64,000 bases of DNA from contig JAUXTT010000024.1 in the NCBI GenBank assembly GCA_030684395.1, positions 124,001 to 188,000 of the forward strand. The letters are read 5' to 3'. A program made the position numbers and the translations under genes. The notes under the pieces were generated by a model, which worked only from the letters and a program-made list of their open reading frames with translations, was not told the DNA's origin and made no database searches. Each line of letters begins with the position of its first letter. Position 1 is the first letter of the stretch. Shown here piece after piece: positions 59,344 to 64,000 of this stretch. Source of the DNA: Bacteroidota bacterium. Its GTDB lineage: Bacteria; Bacteroidota; Bacteroidia; B-17B0; Aurantibacillaceae.

Positions 59344-60090
59344 ATGGTGAAATTTGGAAAATGGCTTGGCGGTGGTATCGGCTGGGCACTTGGCGGACCG
59401 ATTGGAGGCCTTGTTGGATTTGCTTTAGGGGCAATATTTGACAATGCCAGTATTGCGGTTCAAAAATCAACCTCAGCAGGTGCACATCATACACACTCAA
59501 CGGGTACACAAGCGGGTGATTTTGCTATCTCGCTTTTGGTGCTTTCTGCCGCAGTGATGAAAGTGGATGGAAAAACTCTACGATCGGAGTTGGATTATGT
59601 AAAAGGTTTTTTGGTAACTCAATTTGGAGAATCGCAGGCAAAACAGCTTTTACAATTACTAAATGATATTTTGAAAAAGGACATCCCTGTTTATGATGTA
59701 TGCGTTCAGATACGTCAGAACATGCCTATTAGTGCCAGATTACAACTATTGCATTATTTGTACGGAATATCAAAAGCTGATGGAGATGTGAGTCTTAAAG
59801 AAGTTCAGCTCATAGATTCTATTGCTGATTACCTAAATATTTCGGGCGCAGACGCTGCATCAATTAAGTCGATGTATTACAAAGATGTAGAAAGTGATTA
59901 TAAGATTCTTGAAATCTCTCCGTATGCAAGTGATGATGAGTTAAAAAAGGCTTACAGAAAGATGGCCATGAAATACCATCCGGATAAAGTAAACGGGATG
60001 GGAGATGCAGTTTTAAAGTCGGCAGAGGAAAAATTCAAGAGCCTTCAGGAGGCATATGAAAGAATAAAGAAACAACGCAACATGAATTAA
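59344..60090 (+). CDS. TerB-DnaJ protein (DjlA-like co-chaperone)
   Basis: The 248-residue protein starts with a Gly-rich hydrophobic segment ([27 protein letters not shown], about residues 6-32) that may insert in the membrane. A TerB-like helical domain follows (about 55-165: [40 protein letters not shown]), then a C-terminal J domain (about 182-245) with the HPD motif in KYHPDKVNG. This order matches DjlA. It would stimulate DnaK ATPase at the inner membrane. The next gene starts directly after its stop codon. Confidence 0.93.
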   Translation: MVKFGKWLGGGIGWALGGPIGGLVGFALGAIFDNASIAVQKSTSAGAHHTHSTGTQAGDFAISLLVLSAAVMKVDGKTLRSELDYVKGFLVTQFGESQAKQLLQLLNDILKKDIPVYDVCVQIRQNMPISARLQLLHYLYGISKADGDVSLKEVQLIDSIADYLNISGADAASIKSMYYKDVESDYKILEISPYASDDELKKAYRKMAMKYHPDKVNGMGDAVLKSAEEKFKSLQEAYERIKKQRNMN

Positions 60091-60438
60091 ATGAAAAATC
60101 TATTTTATTTTCTTCCATTATTATTTATTGCTTGTTCAAGTCAGGAAGTTGAATTTGAAAAATCAACCGGCACCATAAATAAAGTAAAAGCCAATTCAAG
60201 GTTCTTTATCAATTTAAGCGAAAGCCATAAAGTAGGATCAGGTTTATGGGCAGTTGATAATAATAATTACGATAGAAAAGTAGTCAACTATCTTGGTTCT
60301 GCCTACAAATCTGAAGATGGTGGGAGTGTGAATTTTAACTTTGAAGCACTCGAAAAAGGTAAAACCGAAATTAACCTGGTGCAAAGCTTTGCAGGTGATA
60401 CTCTTCAGACTTCTACTTTTGTTGTGGAAGTGGAGTGA
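60091..60438 (+). CDS. Short lipoprotein, chagasin-like
   Basis: The 115-residue protein has a lipoprotein signal (FYFLPLLFIAC, Cys15). The rest is beta-rich with VGSGLWAVDNN, SVNFNFEALEKGKTEINLVQ and TSTFVVEVE, similar to inhibitors of the chagasin (I42) type in strand order and the (N)F.F.A...G.T.I.L segment. The NPTTG loop of true chagasins is not visible. Inhibition of cysteine peptidases is thus only a possibility. Its start codon follows the TerB-DnaJ stop codon with no gap, hence they are cotranscribed. Confidence 0.65.
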   Translation: MKNLFYFLPLLFIACSSQEVEFEKSTGTINKVKANSRFFINLSESHKVGSGLWAVDNNNYDRKVVNYLGSAYKSEDGGSVNFNFEALEKGKTEINLVQSFAGDTLQTSTFVVEVE

Positions 60439-60445
60439 TTTGAAT

Positions 60446-60476
60446 TTTGCAAACTCTTTTGCATCACTTATCTTCG
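60446..60476 (+). promoter_or_regulatory. Promoter of the TonB-dependent receptor gene
   Basis: TTTG (60446-60449), N19, TATCTTCG (60469-60476; one mismatch to TAnnTTTG). The spacing is the Bacteroidota optimum. The ATG at 60485 is 8 nt after the box. Confidence 0.6.
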
Positions 60477-60484
60477 TGCCGCAA

Positions 60485-62848
60485 ATGAGAACCATCTATT
60501 CAACATTATTCCTTTTAATCTCCCTTTCTGTCTTTTCACAGGAGCTTACTCAAACTATCCGCGGAACTATTATTGACAAACAAACACAAAGTCCATTACC
60601 GGGAGCAGTGATTGTTCTTCAAAATTCTTCTCCAACAATTGCTACATCAAGTGATGAGAATGGTAAATTCAGACTAGAGAATGTTGCTATCGGAAGGTTA
60701 CAGATCAAAATTTCTTTATTGAGTTACAAAGAAAAAATTCAATCTATTATTTTAACTACGGGAAAAGAAATTGTATTGAATATAGAATTGGAAGAGAATG
60801 CCGTTCAGGCAGACGAAGTAGTGATAGTTGCAGAACAGGATAAAACCAAAACCAATAATAAAATGGCAATGGTAAGTGCGCGCGTTTTTTCAACTGAAGA
60901 AGCGAACAGATACTCCGGTAGCAGAGGCGATCCTGCGCGTATGGCTTCCAACTTTGCAGGTGTTAGTGGAGCTAATGACAGTAGAAATGATATAATTATC
61001 AGAGGTAATTCTCCCATGGGTGTTTTATGGAGAGTGAACGGATTAGATATTCCCAATCCAAACCACTTCGGCTCTTTGGGTTCAACGGGTGGACCCATAA
61101 GTATTTTAAACAATAATACTTTAGATAATTCTGATTTTATGACCGGTGCCTTTCCTTCAGATTACGGAAATGCAACAGCAGGTGTTTTTGATTTGAAGAT
61201 GAGAACCGGAAACAATGAGAAACACGAGTTCCTTGGGCAAGTTGGTTTTAACGGCTTTGAACTTGGAGCAGAAGGCCCTTTCTCTCTGAAAAAAAAGAAC
61301 AGTTCTTTTTTGGTAAACTACCGCTACTCTACTCTTTCTGTTTTTAAATATTTAAATATAGACTTCGGTACAGGTAACGCTGTCCCGCAATATCAGGATC
61401 TTACATTTAAAATGGATTTCCCCACCAAAAAAGCCGGGAAATTTTCAATTTGGGGAATTGGTGGCATTAGTAATATTAACATGCTTTCTAAAGATCAGTC
61501 GAAAGAAAATAATTTATACGGCTACAGTGGAAGAGATATTTATTATAAATCAAATGTTGGGGCTTCGGGAATTTCGCATGTTTACATTTTGAATTCATCT
61601 TCCTACATTAAGTCAAACATAGGGGTGAGCGCGCAACAAAACATTATTTTAGCGGATAGAATTGATACGAATGTGGTGCCGAATACGATGGTTCCTGAAT
61701 ATCACAATCGGTCTTATACCATTCGTTATTCGGGCAACACTACTTATAATAAAAAATTTAATTCACGTAATTTCTTCAGCGTCGGTCTCTATTCTGACGT
61801 TTATAAAACATCATTTATAGACAGTACCAACAATTTTGACAGTGCCGGGTTTCTTCCGCTGCGAAGTTATGAAGGGCAAACATTATTCTCAAGGGCCTTT
61901 ACACAATGGCAACATAAGTTTAGCAATAAGTTCTCTATGAATACAGGAGTTACTTATCAGCAATTTTTTCTAAACAATTCAAACGCACTGGAAGGTAGAT
62001 TTGGAATGAAATATGAGATTAATACTAAACAATCATTGAGTTTTGGTGCAGGCATGCATAGTCAGTTACAACCTTTGTACATTTATTTTTCCACTTCACG
62101 AACCCCAAACGGATTGGTAGAGTCAAATCGAAACCTTGGATTTACAAAAGCTGCTCACGCGGTACTTGCTTACGATATTTCTATTTTTAAAGATGCAAGG
62201 ATAAAAACAGAGATCTATTACCAATACCTCTACAATGTTCCGGTGCGCAACCAACCCGATTATTTTTCTGCCATCAATTTAGGTGCTGATTTTAACAGCC
62301 CGAACGTTGACAGCTTAGTTAATAAAGGAACCGGAGACAACTATGGATTTGAATTAACGGTCGAGAAATTTTACAGCAAAGGCTATTATTTTCTTTTCAC
62401 TACTTCTCTATTTCAAAGTAAATACACTGCCAGTGATAACAAATACAGAAATACTGCTTTCAACGGGAATTACGTTATCAATTTATTATTCGGAAAAGAA
62501 TTTAAGATCAAAGAAAAACACACCTTGGCTATTGATACCAAATTTTTATTCGCAGGCGGAAAGCGTTATGTACCAATTGATCTGGCATCATCCGTTGCTT
62601 ATAATATAGAAATGTATAACACTTCGCAAGCTTACGTTCCCCAGTTCGATCCTTACTTCCGCTGGGACATCAAACCTTCTTACAGAATGAATAGCAAAAA
62701 ATTTACACAGGAGTGGAGTATAGATATTCAAAACTTAACAAAGCACAATAATGTGTTTCAGCAAACGTATGATTTGAATACAAAATCAATCAGAACTGAT
62801 TATCAATTGAAGTTTTTTGTTGTACCGCAGTACAGGCTGACTTTTTAG
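60485..62848 (+). CDS. TonB-dependent outer-membrane receptor with CarboxypepD_reg-like domain
   Basis: The 787-residue protein has a signal peptide (MRTIYSTLFLLISLSVFSQ), an N-terminal carboxypeptidase-regulatory-like domain (TIRGTIIDKQTQSPLPGAVIVLQ ... GKFRLENVAIGRLQIKI), a plug (YSGSRGDPARMASNFAGVSGANDSRNDIIIRGN) and a 22-strand barrel ending in KFFVVPQYRLTF, with terminal Phe. The substrate cannot be told; no SusD-like gene is next to it, so glycan uptake of the SusCD type is unlikely. The start at 60485 is set by the promoter and signal peptide. Confidence 0.93.
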   Translation: MRTIYSTLFLLISLSVFSQELTQTIRGTIIDKQTQSPLPGAVIVLQNSSPTIATSSDENGKFRLENVAIGRLQIKISLLSYKEKIQSIILTTGKEIVLNIELEENAVQADEVVIVAEQDKTKTNNKMAMVSARVFSTEEANRYSGSRGDPARMASNFAGVSGANDSRNDIIIRGNSPMGVLWRVNGLDIPNPNHFGSLGSTGGPISILNNNTLDNSDFMTGAFPSDYGNATAGVFDLKMRTGNNEKHEFLGQVGFNGFELGAEGPFSLKKKNSSFLVNYRYSTLSVFKYLNIDFGTGNAVPQYQDLTFKMDFPTKKAGKFSIWGIGGISNINMLSKDQSKENNLYGYSGRDIYYKSNVGASGISHVYILNSSSYIKSNIGVSAQQNIILADRIDTNVVPNTMVPEYHNRSYTIRYSGNTTYNKKFNSRNFFSVGLYSDVYKTSFIDSTNNFDSAGFLPLRSYEGQTLFSRAFTQWQHKFSNKFSMNTGVTYQQFFLNNSNALEGRFGMKYEINTKQSLSFGAGMHSQLQPLYIYFSTSRTPNGLVESNRNLGFTKAAHAVLAYDISIFKDARIKTEIYYQYLYNVPVRNQPDYFSAINLGADFNSPNVDSLVNKGTGDNYGFELTVEKFYSKGYYFLFTTSLFQSKYTASDNKYRNTAFNGNYVINLLFGKEFKIKEKHTLAIDTKFLFAGGKRYVPIDLASSVAYNIEMYNTSQAYVPQFDPYFRWDIKPSYRMNSKKFTQEWSIDIQNLTKHNNVFQQTYDLNTKSIRTDYQLKFFVVPQYRLTF

Positions 62849-62854
62849 CTGCAT

Positions 62855-63000
62855 TCGGCACGCAGATAACGCAGACAGCATAGCTGCGCAGATTTAACAT
62901 GATTTCTTTATTCTAAATTATAAAAGAAATGCGAACGAATTTTATTGACTCCACATATTCTCCTCTGTGTAACTCAGTGTTCTCAATACCTCTGTGGTAA
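62855..63000. repeat. Dispersed intergenic repeat (suspected)
   Basis: The gap holds two strings that I associate with repeats between genes in Bacteroidota: a cacgcagataacgcagac-type segment near 62858 and a ctctgtgtaactcagtgttctc-like segment near 62961, the latter followed by acctctgtggtaaag. No copy is present elsewhere in this window, so the call rests on recall. Confidence 0.4.
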
Positions 63001-63005
63001 AGATC

Positions 63006-63800
63006 CTAGATTAATTGGTTGAAGTACTCCGGAGAATGTATCAATCTTGAGCCATACCAACTGAATAATTCCCCATCCACTACCATTACTTTAGCAGAAG
63101 GAAGTAGTTGTTGAAATTCTTTCAGATGAATTTCGGAAAAAGGATAAGGTTCTGACGACAATAAGATTAATTCCGGATTTAAATCTTTTAATTCTTCTGA
63201 AGTAATTTCAGGGTATCTTGAGTTTTTATCTTGCAGGCAATTCTCAAAACCACACCGTTGCAACATATCATTTATAAATGTATCTCTTCCTGCCAGCATT
63301 AATGGGTTTTTCCAAATAAAATACGCAACCCTTTTCCCGTCTGAAGGTCGGGCAGGTGTTTGTGTATATGATCTGAGTCTGGAGAACTGTTCTTCAATTT
63401 TTGTTGAAATACGACTCGCATCATCCTGCTTCCCTAAAAGCTCTCCAAGTGAATGAATCATATTCATTGAATCATTCAGGTTTTTTATATCGCTGATCCA
63501 AACCGGAAAATGCCTTTGCAATTCTTCAATATCACTTCTTTCATTCTCTTCCTTGTTTGCAATAATGATATCAGGATTTAATTCTTTTATCTTATCGATG
63601 TGAAGTTTTTTCGTCCCACCAACACGAGTAATAGAAATAAACATCTCATTCGGGTGAATACAAAATTTGGTAATACCTATCAATTCATCTCTTAGTCCAA
63701 GATCCCACAGCAATTCGCTTTGTGATGGAACAACAGAAATAATTCGTCTGGGTGTTTCTTTTACTTCTACTATACTACCCGTTTGATCTTTGAACTGCAT
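63006..63800 (-). CDS. BtuF-like helical-backbone metal receptor (ABC substrate-binding family)
   Basis: The 264-residue protein has the two-lobe substrate-binding fold of cluster A: RRIISVVPSQSELLWDLGLRDELIGITKFC, the linker helix in the middle and LKDLNPELILLSSEPYPFSE in the second lobe. Related proteins bind vitamin B12 or chelated iron. No signal peptide is visible: the sequence starts MQFKDQTGSIVEVK at the family's first strand. So it may be cytoplasmic or exported by another route, unlike BtuF. It starts 5 nt after the adenine deaminase stop codon and is probably cotranscribed with it. The ligand is unknown. Confidence 0.85.
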   Translation of the reverse strand: MQFKDQTGSIVEVKETPRRIISVVPSQSELLWDLGLRDELIGITKFCIHPNEMFISITRVGGTKKLHIDKIKELNPDIIIANKEENERSDIEELQRHFPVWISDIKNLNDSMNMIHSLGELLGKQDDASRISTKIEEQFSRLRSYTQTPARPSDGKRVAYFIWKNPLMLAGRDTFINDMLQRCGFENCLQDKNSRYPEITSEELKDLNPELILLSSEPYPFSEIHLKEFQQLLPSAKVMVVDGELFSWYGSRLIHSPEYFNQLI

Positions 63801-63805
63801 AGTAT

Positions 63806-64000
63806 TTATACAAACACATTTGTAAATTCAAACTTCTCTCCATTAAACAAACCTTTATCACTTAATTTAAGTTGAGGGATAACTAATAAAGCCATAAATG
63901 ATAAAGTCATAAAAGGCGCACCTAATTTGCTTCCCAATTCTTTAGCTCTTTTGTCAATAGCAATATATTCCCGTGCAACTTCATAACCATTTGTATTTGT
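63806..64000 (-). CDS. Adenine deaminase, C-terminal part (5' end outside the window)
   Basis: The frame is open to the right edge; 64 residues and the stop codon are visible. The sequence GYEVAREYIAIDKRAKELGSKLGAPFMTLSFMALLVIPQLKLSDKGLFNGEKFEF matches the closing segment of adenine deaminases (Ade family), with the diagnostic APFMTLSFMALLVIP and LKLSDKGLF. The full enzyme converts adenine to hypoxanthine. The call is made on this C-terminal region only; catalytic residues are outside the window. It overlaps no other gene and is followed 5 nt later by the metal receptor gene. Confidence 0.85.
   Translation of the reverse strand, partial: TNTNGYEVAREYIAIDKRAKELGSKLGAPFMTLSFMALLVIPQLKLSDKGLFNGEKFEFTNVFV

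Noticed and set aside
60341-60484. N-terminal extension of the TonB-dependent receptor
   Set aside because: It overlaps the end of the lipoprotein gene and the promoter at 60446-60476, and puts 48 unrelated residues before a clean signal peptide.

Overview
The window looks like part of a chromosome from a Bacteroidota bacterium, probably a gliding or T9SS-bearing, flavobacteria-like lineage. It is AT-rich. Promoters fit the Bacteroidota consensus (TTTG, about 19 bp, TAnnTTTG). Several secreted proteins end in type IX secretion system (T9SS) sorting domains. A T9SS core cluster (gldJ, a porP/sprF-type gene, porU, porV) lies at 37.2-45.3 kb. No tRNA, rRNA or CRISPR array was found.

Layout. 0-5 kb: the end of an uncharacterised secreted protein, a lipoprotein, an enoyl-CoA hydratase, a stand-alone GldN/PorN-like protein and a secreted M43 metalloprotease, followed by a 147-bp inverted-repeat element. 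5-20 kb: a galE-glycosyltransferase pair, clpB, an orphan histidine kinase, a scramblase-like protein, a large propeller sensor with a SpoIIE phosphatase output, a five-haem cytochrome with a T9SS-like tail, a tryptophan-rich repeat protein, a lipoprotein with a Tudor-knot-like C-terminus, and a pseudouridine synthase.

19.3-28.1 kb is the accessory part. An AAA_14/DUF4143 ATPase gene sits between two related 39-nt palindromes whose differences are compensatory. An MksF-MksE-MksB (MukBEF/Wadjet-like SMC) operon follows, with no recognisable nuclease subunit. Next come a small membrane protein and a REP-type transposon: a complete RAYT transposase gene between opposed palindromes, beside a decayed short copy of the same element. 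A truncated duplicate of a DUF2238 membrane gene lies on one side and the intact gene on the other.

28-37 kb: DUF2238, S1/P1 nuclease, a VF530 protein, a Sel1-repeat protein, an NTF2-like protein, PBP1A, a surface purple acid phosphatase, a sugar-phosphate isomerase and a lipoprotein. 37-50.6 kb: the T9SS core, then a run of thiol-motif proteins (Omp28, TlpA-like, DUF6029, Omp28) that may serve envelope redox folding. 50.6-64 kb: a LytS/LytTR two-component pair, M61 peptidase, cmk, a giant PKD-repeat T9SS type B protein, a TerB-DnaJ protein, a chagasin-like lipoprotein, a TonB-dependent receptor, a BtuF-like metal receptor and the 3' end of an adenine deaminase gene.

The T9SS genes and their cargo (M43 protease, cytochrome, phosphatase, Omp28, PKD protein) form a coherent set for building the cell surface. 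The most unusual structure is the palindrome-bounded ATPase cassette and the REP/RAYT element, both driven by -7 boxes only 4 nt from the start codon, which predicts leaderless mRNAs. All functional calls come from motif recognition by eye; no database search was run.
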